Assembly: GCA_947044405.1 (NCBI GenBank)
Contig: CAMRHE010000331.1
Span: 682,001 to 746,000 of the forward strand
Direction: 5' to 3'
DNA: 64,000 nucleotides
From: Leptodactylus fallax
Lineage: Eukaryota; Chordata; Amphibia; Anura; Leptodactylidae
The position numbers were made by a program, and so were the translations under genes. The notes under the pieces are model-generated. The model was given only the letters and a program-made list of their open reading frames with translations. It did no database searches and was not told where the DNA came from. Below are positions 11,923 to 22,915 of this stretch, in pieces. Position 1 is the stretch's first letter. Each line of letters starts with the position of its first letter.

Positions 11923-11948
11923 GCCACGATCCAATACTCATTTCTCTG

Positions 11949-12313
11949 TGTGAAAGATCCTCAGTGCGCCAACCCCGCGTTGGCCCACACCTGAGTCTTC
12001 TTTCATAAAAATCACACTCACCACCAGTGAGTGCCGGGTTCACAAGATAAATACAAGACAAGCTTTCTAAATTTTGTATATTTATTAATCCCTAGATGGG
12101 TCGGTATTAACATCTAACACATGCAGTTCAGAACAGATATGCAGATGTATACAAGCATTAACAGTTACTAGTTACAATATACAGCGCATAAAATAAAAAG
12201 GGAATAAAAGTGAAATAATTACTTTACCACACATATCCTTGATGTGGCTCTATAGTCCAACACTCACACATAGCATGTGGAGGTAACCAGTGGAGGCTTC
12301 TAGCAGCAGCATC
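11949..12313 (-). mobile_element. 3' LTR, lacking its U3 portion
   Basis: Matches 14612-14985 closely (TGAAAGATCCTCAGTGCGCC through 'agcagcagcatcacagc') and then diverges abruptly at about 12313 into internal sequence. Only the LTR part nearest the element's outer end is present. Confidence 0.85.
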
Positions 12314-12817
12314 ACAGCATTCCAGACCCTTTTGGCTCTCTAGTCTGACTAGGGACACTTCTAAGACTCAGGCCCGGAGCCACGTACCCTTGGCTACCTC
12401 CTGCCTGTTCTGGGTCCGCTTTCTGAGTGCTGGCATCCCGTGGAGCCACACTCATGACCCTAGGTCTTTGCGATACCAGTTCAGAGACCCCATCCTGGCA
12501 GTCTCTCAGGGTCTCTCTCACACTAGCCGCTAGATGGGAGAGTTCTAGGGGATTCTGCACCTCCCCCTTTGCTTCCAAACCTAGGGGCACCTCTGGTTCT
12601 GGCACAGGTATGTGTGGACCCTGTCCTCCCTCCCAGATGCCTTGCTCCTTTGGGCCTACACCCTGTTCCTCCTGTACTTGGGTGGGTGATGTGATACCTT
12701 GGGCAACTGACTGAGATCAGGTTTCCCCAAACCATCCCCCCACAATACATTGACAGGTAATACATTTGACATACCCCCTTCTTGGATCACACCTCCAGTA
12801 CCCCATGCCATCTGCAC
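12314..12817 (-). other. GC-rich internal region of the gag-only element
   Basis: Short minus-strand frames rich in Pro, Gly, Arg and Glu (97 and 80 codons) follow the main ORF but overlap each other and match nothing I recognise. It may be the degraded continuation of the gag-protease frame. No independent gene is supported. Confidence 0.4.
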
Positions 12818-14413
12818 TTAGGCCATGGGCACTCCTGGAATAGAACTGGGCAGAAGAGACGTGTATGTCTCATACCGGCCGGACTCCTCCGGCTTCAAGG
12901 GAGTGAGGCTAGTTATGTCAGTCTCAGCACCGACTCCAGGTGGTGTAGGCAACGGTTCAAGGGTCGGAACGCCCTCCACCCTTGTAGCACTCTGGCTGCG
13001 GGCTAACACCGCACTACCAGCAGTCCATCCCTCACCTGGATCGGCCATGAGATCTACATAGCCTACCTGACCACCTGGCACATGGTCAGCAGTTGGGTGC
13101 TTATCGGATGCACTGGGCGAAATAGCAGAAGTCGCTTCCAGTGACTCAGAAGAGCTACCCTGTACGCTTTCACAACAAGCATTGGCAATTACATTGACAG
13201 TACCTTCATTAGCAATTGTTAATTCACACCGGGCCTCAATGAGATCTGTGGTAGACATATTAACAAGCTGGGAGGGAGACGCCCCCGCAGATGTGGGTGT
13301 GTCTACAGACAAGGTCTCACTGGCTCCTAGCAAGGGGGTGAACAAAGCATCAATAACATTTTTGCTGAGCTGGGTTGCAGGAAGCTCATTTGCATCTTCC
13401 CTGCTCTCAGCTAAGGGCAACTCATTAGCATTTACACTTACTGCCATGGGAAGTATCTCAGAGGGGGGGTTATGGGCCCTCTCTGCAGCTATGACAGACA
13501 CATTATCAACATTAGTCATAGACAGTTTATCACAGTAAATTGGGGTGCTCCCCACCCCATATTGGGACATCATAGGTCCTAAATCAGTTCCCAACAGTAC
13601 ATTAGCAGGCAAATCAGTCAATAGTCCCACAGTCCACATTCCTTTTCCTGCACCCCAGTCCAGATACACAGATGGGCCACCTGCTGTGGCTTGGCAAGCA
13701 GGGAAGTTCCCAGGGCGGTTGGGGCACTCCTCCTTGAAATGTCCTGTCTGGTTACAGGCATGGCACCGCCGCACCTCCCCTTGGGGTTTGGGGAAGGTCA
13801 CCCGGGCGTCCAGAGTTCTTGGGACAGGGGAAGGACCACCTGGGGCATAGTTTGTCTCACCCGACCTGACGACAGACGGCTGTGGTGACCTCCGGCCTGG
13901 CTTCTCCTTCCAACTTGAGGGTCTCTGCAGGGTTGTTGGAGTTTGCGCCTGCTGGGAGATTTCCAGCCTCTTCAGCTCAAGCTGATACTCCCTCTCGGCC
14001 TGTCGCTCAGCAGCCTTCCTCTCTCTCTCTGCCTGTCGCTCAGCAGCCTGCTGTTCTCGTTCTGCAGCTTCAAGATCAGCATGCCGTTCTGCGGCCTGCC
14101 ATTCTTGTTCTACAGCTTCCTGAAAACGGTACAACATCTGCAGGTATGTGTTAGGATCACTAGTGCCTACTTGCTGTAGGGCCATTTGCCAGTATGAAGC
14201 CATTCCCCCGACAACACTGGGGCTACTGGCCCCTCCTGGTGAAGTAATCCTTGGGACCGGGCTGCTTGCCGCACTTCCTGGCCTAGCCCCAAAATCAGGA
14301 CTCTGCTCGATTCTCTGCATGGCTGTGGCTGCCTCCATTTCAGCCATACACTCAGGATCTCCAAAAGCCTGGTTCAGCAATTCTTGAGCTCTGCTTCTGA
14401 ACCCACTAGCCAT
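12818..14413 (-). CDS. Gag-like protein with coiled coil, CCHC knuckle and protease-like segment
   Basis: An open frame of 531 codons from the ATG at 14413 (an upstream in-frame ATG at 14476 adds a hydrophobic stretch and is less likely). The N-terminal third is acidic, then strongly charged with repeats of A-A-E-R-Q-A-E-R (about residues 110-150), predicting a long helix. A CCHC zinc knuckle, CHACNQTGHFKEEC (C-x2-C-x4-H-x4-C), sits near residue 225, followed by LLTDLPANVLLGTDLG, which resembles the flap and ILG-D part of Gypsy proteases of the SCAN-related type. The capsid domain expected between coiled coil and knuckle is missing. The last 270 residues are low-complexity, Ser/Ala/Glu-rich. 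The likely role is RNA binding and particle formation for its own transcript. That it is open over 1.6 kb suggests recent activity. Confidence 0.7.
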   Translation of the reverse strand: MASGFRSRAQELLNQAFGDPECMAEMEAATAMQRIEQSPDFGARPGSAASSPVPRITSPGGASSPSVVGGMASYWQMALQQVGTSDPNTYLQMLYRFQEAVEQEWQAAERHADLEAAEREQQAAERQAERERKAAERQAEREYQLELKRLEISQQAQTPTTLQRPSSWKEKPGRRSPQPSVVRSGETNYAPGGPSPVPRTLDARVTFPKPQGEVRRCHACNQTGHFKEECPNRPGNFPACQATAGGPSVYLDWGAGKGMWTVGLLTDLPANVLLGTDLGPMMSQYGVGSTPIYCDKLSMTNVDNVSVIAAERAHNPPSEILPMAVSVNANELPLAESREDANELPATQLSKNVIDALFTPLLGASETLSVDTPTSAGASPSQLVNMSTTDLIEARCELTIANEGTVNVIANACCESVQGSSSESLEATSAISPSASDKHPTADHVPGGQVGYVDLMADPGEGWTAGSAVLARSQSATRVEGVPTLEPLPTPPGVGAETDITSLTPLKPEESGRYETYTSLLPSSIPGVPMA

Positions 14414-14592
14414 CCACTGGTATTTGCCAAATAAAAGATAGGATAGAATACAAAGTGTAAGGGAGGGGAACAGCACTGTATCAAACTTTCACTGTATCTT
14501 AATGCTTGTTTTAATACCGAGCTTGTCTCATAGAATTACTACAACCAGCATCTGAGTGATAAAGGTCACCAACACACGCTGTTTATCCTAAG

Positions 14593-14610
14593 ATCCCACT
14601 GCTGCCACCA
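14593..14610 (-). promoter_or_regulatory. Primer binding site, tRNA-Leu type
   Basis: On the minus strand TGGTGGCAGCAGTGGGAT, one base from the LTR end. It complements the CCACTGCTGCCACCA-type 3' end seen in leucine tRNAs with about one mismatch; the tRNA identity is from recall. Confidence 0.7.
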
Positions 14611-14611
14611 A

Positions 14612-15470
14612 TGTGAAAGATCCTCAGTGCGCCAACCCCGCGTTGGCCCACACCTGAGTCTTCTTTCATAAAAACCACACTCACCGCCAGTGAGTGCCGG
14701 GTTCACAAGATAAATACAAGACAAACTTTCTAAATTTTGTATATTTATTAACCCCTAGATGGGTCGGTATTAACATCTAACACATGCAGTTCAGAACAGA
14801 TATGCAGATGTATGCAAGCATTAACAGTTACTAGTTACAATATACAGTACAATAAAAATAAAAAGGGAATAAAAGTGAAATAATTACTTTACCACGCATC
14901 TCCTTGATGTGGTTGTATAGTCCAACACTCACACATGCTCTCTCATGTGTGAATAACCAGTGGAGGCTCCTAGCAGCAGCATCACAGCCTGCATGCTCTT
15001 CACAGTGGTCTGTCATAGTCCCCTCTCAGTGATAGTCTCTAATCTCCTGTAGTCTGTCTGTAAAAACTCCCTCACTGACCTCTTACCTCATCTTTTATAC
15101 CCTTGATGACACCACCCAGAATGAGGTCACCGGCGACAGCAAGTCTGATTGATTAACGCACGTAAGTCACGATTCTTTGTAAGGAAATGTGACCAAGTGG
15201 AATGATGCAATGTTATCAACCATGTCCGATCTACCAGCCCAGGCTGAACAATGCATGTTTATTTGATCACTCAGGGCTGTGTAGGAATTCAATTGAGCCA
15301 TTCTGGGATGGATACAAAGCCCTATTGTCACAGTGTTACCTCTACTGATAACATACAACTAGGATTATAGCTGCGCACATTATGAATTAATGGAAGTAAG
15401 AGGGAGATACGATACCCAGAGATCAAAATACATCTCTGAGTTATAGCCATATTTAAGTGGAAACATCACA
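14612..15470 (-). mobile_element. 5' LTR (859 bp) of the gag-only element
   Basis: Bounded by TGTGAAAG (plus-strand left end, adjacent to the primer site) and ACATCACA (right end), with CTCTG duplicated outside. The outer 368 bases match 4119-4486 and the inner about 370 bases match 11949-12313. Polyadenylation-like TTTATT sequence on the plus strand at about 14745-14755 corresponds to AATAAA on the element strand. Confidence 0.85.
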
Positions 15471-15475
15471 CTCTG

Positions 15476-16639
15476 CTTCAAGCTAATACGCAATAATAGT
15501 AAAAATTGCAAGTTTGTGCACAGACCCAGAAGCAAGACGTGGTTGGTCATTTTGGCCAGCATGGTTGTTATCATTATCATCTTGAAATAAATAAGTGTCA
15601 GCCTCCTTCCCAGGCTGTCAAATATGAAGGCCCCTCTCTGCATCCAAAAAGAGATTCTTCCACTTTCTCCTCTTCTAGTCTTCTTCTTGTTGAAAAAAAC
15701 AAACCATCTTGATGACCTTGACTCAGTAGCCCATGTAAGTGTTTCATTTAAGATATATTATAAAGGGATGACATCACTGATGCTACAGTTGTCCCTGGTG
15801 ACAAATTTGGTGGCCTCCTCAAAGGGCTTCAGACACTTTGTACTGCAGATGTTTTGCTGGTTTTTACATACTGGGATGTGATCAAGGAACCAGAAGACCT
15901 CAGCACACCCAGCAACTCAGGTTACACATGGCCCTACCAGGCCAATAACAGCAATAATCACCTACAGGACCTCGTATAATGGGGGAGTTACTAGTGTTGG
16001 CGGATGTATCAGGGAGAGAGAAACCTATGTATGTAAAAAAAGGAAGGTTCTAGTTATTGTTTATAATTAAAACATTCAGGTTTTATTTCATCATCCATAA
16101 ACTAGAATATACAGGCGGTACCACAGCTCATTCATCCAGGCTGCATTCCTCATGAGGTGTCTGGTTGACGTATCTCAGACAAAGCGGACTTTAATAATAA
16201 CTACTGTATATGAGGTCACAGAAACATAAAGGAGATGTACCCGAAACTAGCTATATTACTGGTTTCTTCCTATATTTAAGAGAGACTTTTGGGCGCCCTC
16301 AGTAATGATTGCTACCTCTGCACTCCCTATTTCTATGCCCCTGGTCACACTCCTACCACGAACAATACACTATACATAAAAACAATAAAATCTATCCTTA
16401 TTAAAATCATGGCAGGAAAAGACAATTTTAGGGAAAAAAAAGCCAATTAGAACATTATAATAAATAAACATTCGCCTACGTCAGGGGTGTCTAAATTTTT
16501 TGCTAAGAGGGCCCTTTGGTTGTTTTGGTGAACAGGAGGAGTTATTGCAACCGAGTTAGGTGTTAGCTGTAACCTAATGGGGAGTGCCCCCACCCGAAAA
16601 AAGAGCAATTCAAGGGCATGGAGGTTACTCACCAGCAGG
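15476..16639. other. Unannotated stretch
   Basis: About 1.2 kb. The short frames here match no family I know. The sequence is of ordinary composition and I see no gene, RNA or repeat in it. Confidence 0.5.
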
Positions 16640-17125
16640 CGCCCCTAGTGGTTACATAGAACCTGGAGGACAACAACAGTGTTCCCTTAATGGTTGCATG
16701 TAACCTGGAGGATAACAGTAGGGTGCCCCTAATGGTTGCATACAACCTGGAGGACAACAGCAGGGCACCCCTAGTGGTTACATATAACCTGGAGGATAAA
16801 AGTAGGATGCCTATGGTTACTCACCAGCAGGCGTCCCTAGTGGTTACATACAACCTGGAGGACAACAGAAGTGCCCTTAATGGTTACATATAACCTGGAG
16901 AATAAAATTAATGTACCCCTAATGATTACATACAACCTGGTGGATAACAGTAGTGTGCCCCTAGTGGTTACATACAACCTGGAAGATAAAATTAGTGTGC
17001 CCCTAATGATTACATACAACCTGGAGGATAACAGCAGGGCACCGCTAGTGGTTACATATAACCTGGAAGATAACAGTTGTGTGCCCCTAGTGGTTACATA
17101 CAGCTTGGAGGATAACTATTTTCCC
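16640..17125. repeat. 42-bp minisatellite, about 11 copies
   Basis: Unit GTGCCCCTAGTGGTTACATA followed by CAACCTGGAGGATAACAG and a short variable tail, period 42 with some shortened units. Both strands stay open for 60-90 codons because 42 is a multiple of three (14-residue repeat); this is not taken as coding. 17126-17343 holds no recognised feature. Confidence 0.92.
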
Positions 17126-17345
17126 TCTACTTCTCTCCTTTAATAAGTCTGTCTTCAGGCTCTTTATTACACAGATAAGTCTCCTTTGGCTGTGTCAGGG
17201 TCAGAATCAGAATTTTGCGCCTCCATATCTGATATTTCCGCCTTCTTCTAAGTGACTTCCTCTTTTCTAGTGAGATGCAAACATCCTCGCTTCTCTATCA
17301 GAGACTTCCTCTTCCTCCTACTGAGAGTAGTAGCTCGGGCAAATA

Positions 17346-18975
17346 CAGTGCCTTGTGAAAGTTTTCGGCCCCCTTGAACTTTTCAACCTTTTGCCACATT
17401 TCAGGCTTCAAACATAAGGATATAAGATTTTAATTTTTTGTTGAAGAATCAACAACAAGTGGGACACAGTCGTGAAGTGGAATGAAATTTATTGGTTATT
17501 TTAAACTTTTGTAAAAAATAAAAAACTGAAAAGTGGGGCGTGCCAAATTATTTGGCCCCCTTAAGTTAATACTTTGTAGCGCCACCTTTTGCTGCGATTA
17601 CAGCTGCAAGTCTCTTGGGGTATGTCTCTATCAGTTTTGCACATCGAGAGACTGAAATTCTTGCCCATTCTTCCTTGGAAAACAGCTGGAGCTCAGTGAG
17701 GTTGGATGGAGAGCGTTTGTGAACAGCAGTTTTCAGCTCTTTCCACAGATTCTCGATTGGATTCAGGTCTGGACTTTGACTTGGCCATTCTAACACCTGG
17801 ATACGTTTATTTGTGAACCATTCCATTGTAGATTTTGCTTTATGTTTGGGATCATTGTCTTGTTTGAAGATAAATCTCCATCCCAGTCTCAGGTCTTTTG
17901 CAGACTCCAACAGGTTTTCTTCCAGAATGGTCCTGTATTTGGCTCCATCCATCTTCCCAGCAATTTTAACCATCTTCCCTTACCCTGCTGAAGAAAAGCA
18001 GGCCCAAACCATGATGCTGCCACCACCATGTGTGACAGTGGGGATGGTGTGTTCAGGGTGATGAGCTGTGTTGCTTTTACACCAAACATATCGTTTTGCA
18101 TTGTGGCCAAAAAGTTGGATTTTGGTTTCATCTGACCAGAGAACCTTCTTCCACATGTTTGGTGTCTCCCAGGTGGCTTGTGGCAAACTTTGAACGAGAT
18201 TTTTTATGGATATCCTTGAGAAATGGCTTTCTTCTTGCCACTCTTCCATAAAGGCCAGATTTGTGCAGTGTACGACTGATTGTTGTCCTATGGACAGACT
18301 CTCCCACCTCAGCTGTAGATCTCTGCAGTTCATCCAGAGTGATCATGGGCCTCTTGGCTGCATCTCTGATCAGTCTTCTCCTTGTTTGAGATGAAAGTTT
18401 AGAGGGACGGCAAGGTCTTGGTAGATTTGCAGTGATCTAATACTCCTTCCATTTCAATATGATCACTTGCACAGTGCTCCTTGGGATGTTTAAAGTTTGG
18501 GAAATCTTTTTGCATCCAAATCTGGCTTTAAACTTCTCCACAACGGTATCACAGACCTGCCTGGTGTGTTCCTTGGTCTTCATGATGCTCTCTGCGCTTT
18601 AAACAGAACCCTAAGACTATCACAGAGCAGGTGCATTTATACGGAGACTTGATTACACACAGGTGGATTATATTTATCATCATCAGTCATTTAGGACAAC
18701 ATTGGATCATTCAGAGATCCTCACTGAACTTCTGGAGTGAATTTGCTGCACTGAAAGTAAAGGGGCCGAATAATTTGGCACTCCCCACTTTTCAGTTTTT
18801 TATTTTTTACAAAAGTTTAAAATAACCAATAAATTTCGTTCCACTTCACGATTGTGTCCCACTTGTTGTTGATTCTTCACTAAAAAATTAAAATTTTATA
18901 TCTTTATGTTTGAAGCCCGAAATGTGGCAAAAGGTTGAAAAGTTCAAGGGGGCCGAATACTTTCACAAGGCACTG
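17346..18975 (-). mobile_element. Tc1/mariner element 2, both ends present
   Basis: Long terminal inverted repeats begin CAGTGCCTTGTGAAAGTTTT and end AAAGGCACTG-like (TTTCACAAGGCACTG), with TA on both sides (17344-17345, 18976-18977). The length of 1630 bp is normal for a Tc1 element. The transposase on the minus strand is broken. Confidence 0.93.
17566..18583 (-). pseudogene. Tc1-like transposase, broken
   Basis: Start codon at 18583-18581 (MKTKEHTRQ...), helix-turn-helix region with IPRSTVQVIILKWK, then an in-frame stop at about 18437 and at least one frame change near 17975. Catalytic motifs are intact as pieces: [13 protein letters not shown] (first Asp), KQDNDPKHKA (second Asp) and [11 protein letters not shown] (Glu). 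The normal C-terminus (AKGGATKY, stop at 17566) is present. The total span is 1018 bases, not a multiple of three, confirming a frameshift. Confidence 0.88.
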
Positions 18976-18977
18976 TA

Positions 18978-19429
18978 TCTGATTGAGGCCTGTCAGGTAA
19001 GTAATGAAGACAATTTATGTATCGCTTATTCTCCTTCCTTTTCTTAGCCATAGAAGGTGGTGGTGAAAGCAGAACAGGGCTTGGACATGAGTCAGACCTA
19101 GAAGACTCCTAACAGAGAGCACATACACCCCGGGGGAGGGGATCACAGGAAGCGGCTGCTGGCACTGTAAGCACAGTCTGTACTTTTACTTGCTAGGCTT
19201 CTCTGCATGACCGGACATCTGTAGGAAAAACACATAGCAAAGAGTCAGTGGCAGGGATTAGATCAAAAGAGTCCCAGCAAAGGGACCCAGTCACACCTTA
19301 CAACTCTAAGGGCCTGGCTGCTAGGAACCAAAGACACCTTTAAACAAACCTGCCAGTGATATAGCATAGTATATATGTATTTTCACAGATCTCTGATCAT
19401 GGACGGTAACAGAAAACAACAGTGAGCAA
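18978..19429. other. Unannotated stretch
   Basis: No recognised gene or repeat; ordinary A/T-rich sequence between the Tc1 element and the Helitron-like fragment. Confidence 0.5.
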
Positions 19430-19720
19430 GTCTGGTAGATATATATATATATCTATATATATCTTGTCTCTTATATACAGTATATATATAAAAATGGGTT
19501 TCTGTCTGTCTGTCTCTCTGTTCCTTATGCACGACTAAACGACTGGACCAATCTTCACAAAATTTGGCACACAGGTACATCAGGTGTCCTGGAAGGTTTT
19601 AGACCAGGTCTCACCTTTCTAGGACATACCACTCCTGAGATACAGTATTCCCAAAAACCTGACCTGCATTAGCCAATAGAAGCCTGCAAGTCTTTCTCTC
19701 ATATTCCAACTTACATACAG

Positions 19721-19764
<44 letters not shown>
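19430..19764 (+). mobile_element. Helitron-like 5' fragment ending in (AT)n
   Basis: 19490-19700 is about 85% similar by eye to 9370-9575 (GGTTTCTGTCTGTC, 'gactggaccaatc', 'gacctgcattagccaat'). It ends in an (AT)n tract at 19723-19764, into which the next LTR element inserted. Confidence 0.5.
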
Positions 19765-19767
<3 letters not shown>

Positions 19768-20306
19768 AAGTATGTGAGCCAAAGGGCGCTGTTGAGCGAC
19801 CCAGGCCAGGCCAGAAAAGGCTCTCAGCCACGCCTTTGGGTGGTGGCACATAACTCCAGAGGGGCTGGAGCATCCTGCAGGAAGCAGGAAATGGTAGTGG
19901 ACCAGTGAGGACAGAGAGAGAGGCTCTGTCCCACAGGGCTGGCGTCCACAGGAGTGGACCAGCGAGGACAGAGAGAGCGGCTCTGTCCCACAGGGCTGGC
20001 GTCCACAGGAGTGGACCAGCTAGGACAGAGAGATAGGCTCTGTCCCACAGGGCTGGTGTCCACAGAGGACTGTTGCTGGAGCTGAGTAACAGTCAGGACA
20101 GTTAGGGGCTCAAGGAGTGAGTTAGTGACCTAACTGTGGCCTAGGTTTTTTGTTGTTTTGCTGTGTTGCAGTTAAGCTGAATAAAGCCACTTTTATTTAC
20201 ACTTGGACCGTCTGAAAGCTATCTTTCCGGCGCCCAGTACCATGAACCACCACTGTCTGGACCAGGAGAAGCCGCCATTTTGAGTTTAATTCCCCAAGCT
20301 GTCACA
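19765..20306 (+). mobile_element. 5' LTR (542 bp)
   Basis: TGTAAG...GTCACA. Contains three tandem 57-bp units at about 19905-20070 (GGACAGAGAGAGAGGCTCTG ...), a polyadenylation signal in AGCTGAATAAAGCCACTTT near 20174, and the shared 3' end TTAATTCCCCAAGCTGTCACA. Relative of the solo LTR at 8461. Confidence 0.9.
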
Positions 20307-20308
20307 TA

Positions 20309-20326
20309 TGGTGGAGAATCGCGGGC
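20309..20326 (+). promoter_or_regulatory. Primer binding site
   Basis: TGGTGGAGAATCGCGGGC, two bases after the 5' LTR. The leading TGG complements tRNA CCA and the position is canonical. I do not assign the tRNA species. Confidence 0.7.
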
Positions 20327-20794
20327 ATAAAGAGATCCACGCAAGTCCTGGAAGACAAGTGAATGGTGACTGCAGTACTGCTAAGTGTGCATTGTGGCCT
20401 ACAGCTGGAAGAAATCGGTGATTTCAACTGAGAAGCCCAGAATGGGGTAAGTGAATTGCAACATAGCAAAAGCGTGTGCAAAAAACTGGTGAAAGTAAAA
20501 CTCTGGAAGAGGAATCCAGGGAATGGACTTTGTGTATTGTGGTACAGAAGTCTGTGAAATGTTTGCTGATGGCAAGAAAGTATGCAATGTGTATAGAAGA
20601 TATTGCAAACAGTCTAGGTGAAAGGCTATGGTGCCATGTTGGTGTTTTCTGTGGAAGACAGAAGAAAATGCTGGTGGTTGTAGTGCCACATAAGTTAACT
20701 GTTTGAATACAGGTGACTGCAGAAGATAGTAAAAAGTTGCTGCCGGTTGAAACCAAGGTTGCTGTGGAATATTGTGTAATTTTGTTAGTAAACC

Positions 20795-22915
20795 ATGGGC
20801 AAGAAAAAGAGAATTTCAGCTTGTAAAAAAGCAGAGAAGTCATGCTCAGGTATATTGGTGCAGCAGTCTGAATGCAGAGAGACACAAAACCTGGAACAGA
20901 TCATGTGGAGTGCAAGTAAAGATAAAGGGTTGCATGACGGTGATTCAATTTTTCTAAAGCACCTCTGTTCTATGATGGAATATGTCCCTGCTGAGTGTGT
21001 GTCTCATAATGGAGTGCAAAGTGCCAAAGATGAAAATATTAGGGTGCAGCAGCTTCAAGATGAGAATAAAACCATCAGGTTCATGTATGAGAATGAAATA
21101 TCTGATTGGAAATGGCAACTTTTGGTATCAGAAAGAGAGAACCTTAAATTGAAGGCAGAGCTTAACTCTATGAAGAGGTTATATCCTAGTCATTGTGAAA
21201 ATGTGGTACTGGGTTTGCCTGGAATGGGCTGTTTCACTAAGAAGGAGTTTGCAGAAATGAAATGTGCTCTATCTAATGAAGTTATACAGAGTGTAGAGCA
21301 AAAGCAAGTGCTTGAGAAGCAATTGCAGGATTTAAAGGAGCAGCATGTTCAAGACTCCATTGCCAAAGAGAGTGTCATTGAAAAATTAAGAGATGACCTT
21401 GAAACTGCTAAACGTGAGAGAAGTGAATTTTTGCAGAGTCAATCAGAATGTCTGGATGACAAAGTCAGGATGTGTGAAAAACTTTCGGTTGCCTTGACTG
21501 ACAAAGAAAATGAAATTGCAGAGCTGAGGAAGGAGGTGTCTGACCGAGAGAGTGATTTAGAATCTGTGGTGCAGACATTGCAGTCAGAGCAAAACTTGCA
21601 TCAGGTTCGCCTAAAGGGTGAAATCCACGAATGGCGAAGCAGAGCTGGAGTTTTGGAACAAAGAGAAAGGGAACTCAAAGCTAGAATATGTAGCCTGGAG
21701 AGGGCGCTGTCAGGATCTTGTGAAGATAATGAGAAGTTGTCTGTTTTGGCGCAAAATAAAGACAAAGATTTGATGGAGATGTCGTCTGTCCATGCTCAGA
21801 AAGTGCAAGCCTTACAGGAGAGTCATAAAAAAGTAGAAACTCAACTTCAAGTGATGCAACTAAAAGTCACAGAAGGGGACAGGTTTCAAGCAGAACTACT
21901 AGGCAAGGCAAACAGACTACAGGTGGAATTGAATAATGTTACAGGGCTTCTTTCTCAAGCAGACAGCAAGTTTATCAAACTTTCCAAAGATTTTTCTACA
22001 CTAGAATCCCAGCTTCAGGACACTCAGGAACTTTTGCAAGAAGAAACCCGTCAGAAGCTTGACCTTAGTACAAAACTAAAACAAATGGAAGATGAGAAAA
22101 ATGGTTTCCTTGGGCAACTAGAGGAAGAGGAGATAGCAAAAAGAGATTTGACAAAGCAGATTTCAACACTACAGGCTCGGGCGACTGATATGAAGAAAAA
22201 AATGGAAGATAGTATTGGGTCCTTGGACTCTGTTGAAGAACTAAAGGAAAGGTTGCAAAAGGAGCTAGAAGCTACAAATCAACGGTTTGAGGAGAAGGTT
22301 GCTGCTTGTGACAAACTTGAGAAGACGAAAATTAGACTGCAGCAGGAACTAGAAGATGTAGGTGTAGATCTTGATCATCAATGTCGGATTGTGTCAAATT
22401 TAGAAAGGAAGCAGAAAAAGTTTGATCAGCTGCTTGGTGAAGAGAAGACTCTTTCTGCTAGATATGCAGAAGAACGTGACCGTGCTGAAGCAGAGGCCCT
22501 TGAATTGAAGGCCGAGTTAGAGAGGCTCAATAAGCAACTGTGCACTGAAATGGAGAATTTGGTTAGCTCCAAGGATGAAGTTGAGAAAAACCTGGAATCT
22601 GTGCAGATATTGTATGAGAACAAAGCTAATGCTTATGACAAGCTGGAAAAGGCCAAGAGAGAATTGGACCTCCAGATAGAAGACATGAGGATTCAGTTTG
22701 AGGGAAACCTGTCTAATTGGTCTGCTGAGATTGTAGATCTAAAAATGCTTGTTGCTAAACTAAAGGTGCAAGTGAACCATCAGGAGGAAATTGCACGCAT
22801 CAAGGAACAGCTGGAGTTGCAGATGGATCAAGTGAAGCGCGAGTCAGAAATAAAGCTGCAAGGTGCACTAGTAAAGACTGAGATGGAAGCGGGACACAGA
22901 AAAATGTCGCAGTGA
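20795..22915 (+). CDS. Coiled-coil ORF with non-muscle myosin II tail homology, inside LTR element
   Basis: A 706-codon open frame. Residues about 345-600 match the rod of non-muscle/smooth-muscle myosin heavy chains (MYH9/10/11 type) in order and without introns. Recognisable landmarks are [81 protein letters not shown] and [10 protein letters not shown]. Relative to the myosin tail about 20 residues seem to be missing just after RAEAEA. Residues 1-340 and 600-706 are also heptad-rich but I do not recognise their origin. There is no motor domain, neck or tail-piece. The product would be a filamentous coiled-coil protein able in principle to pair with cellular myosin II; this is inference. 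The start ATG at 20795 sits about 490 bases after the primer site, where gag would normally begin. Confidence 0.85.
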   Translation: MGKKKRISACKKAEKSCSGILVQQSECRETQNLEQIMWSASKDKGLHDGDSIFLKHLCSMMEYVPAECVSHNGVQSAKDENIRVQQLQDENKTIRFMYENEISDWKWQLLVSERENLKLKAELNSMKRLYPSHCENVVLGLPGMGCFTKKEFAEMKCALSNEVIQSVEQKQVLEKQLQDLKEQHVQDSIAKESVIEKLRDDLETAKRERSEFLQSQSECLDDKVRMCEKLSVALTDKENEIAELRKEVSDRESDLESVVQTLQSEQNLHQVRLKGEIHEWRSRAGVLEQRERELKARICSLERALSGSCEDNEKLSVLAQNKDKDLMEMSSVHAQKVQALQESHKKVETQLQVMQLKVTEGDRFQAELLGKANRLQVELNNVTGLLSQADSKFIKLSKDFSTLESQLQDTQELLQEETRQKLDLSTKLKQMEDEKNGFLGQLEEEEIAKRDLTKQISTLQARATDMKKKMEDSIGSLDSVEELKERLQKELEATNQRFEEKVAACDKLEKTKIRLQQELEDVGVDLDHQCRIVSNLERKQKKFDQLLGEEKTLSARYAEERDRAEAEALELKAELERLNKQLCTEMENLVSSKDEVEKNLESVQILYENKANAYDKLEKAKRELDLQIEDMRIQFEGNLSNWSAEIVDLKMLVAKLKVQVNHQEEIARIKEQLELQMDQVKRESEIKLQGALVKTEMEAGHRKMSQ

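Larger units (their letters stand above)
11949..15470 (-). mobile_element. Gag-only LTR retrotransposon with 5-bp target duplication
   Basis: Both ends carry TGTGA/TCACA termini and both are flanked by CTCTG (11944-11948 and 15471-15475), a 5-bp target duplication, so the whole unit inserted as one piece. Order on the minus strand: 5' LTR (15470-14612), primer site (14610-14593), gag-like ORF (14413-12818), GC-rich remnant, then a 3' LTR copy (12313-11949) that lacks its first about 490 bases. There is no reverse transcriptase or integrase, so it would need enzymes from a relative; the Gypsy fragments at 31.5 and 58.3 kb look like the same broad clade. Confidence 0.88.

Noticed and set aside
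11527..11934. Minus-strand 135-codon frame opposite the Tc1 transposase
   Set aside because: It is a shadow of the plus-strand DDE transposase, which has clear catalytic motifs.
13182..14387. Several plus-strand frames opposite the gag-like ORF
   Set aside because: They are complements of the 531-codon minus-strand ORF with its zinc knuckle; none has a recognisable domain.
20795..22915. A genuine host myosin heavy-chain gene
   Set aside because: There is no motor or neck region, no introns, and the ORF lies exactly between a primer site and a polypurine tract with LTRs on both sides.
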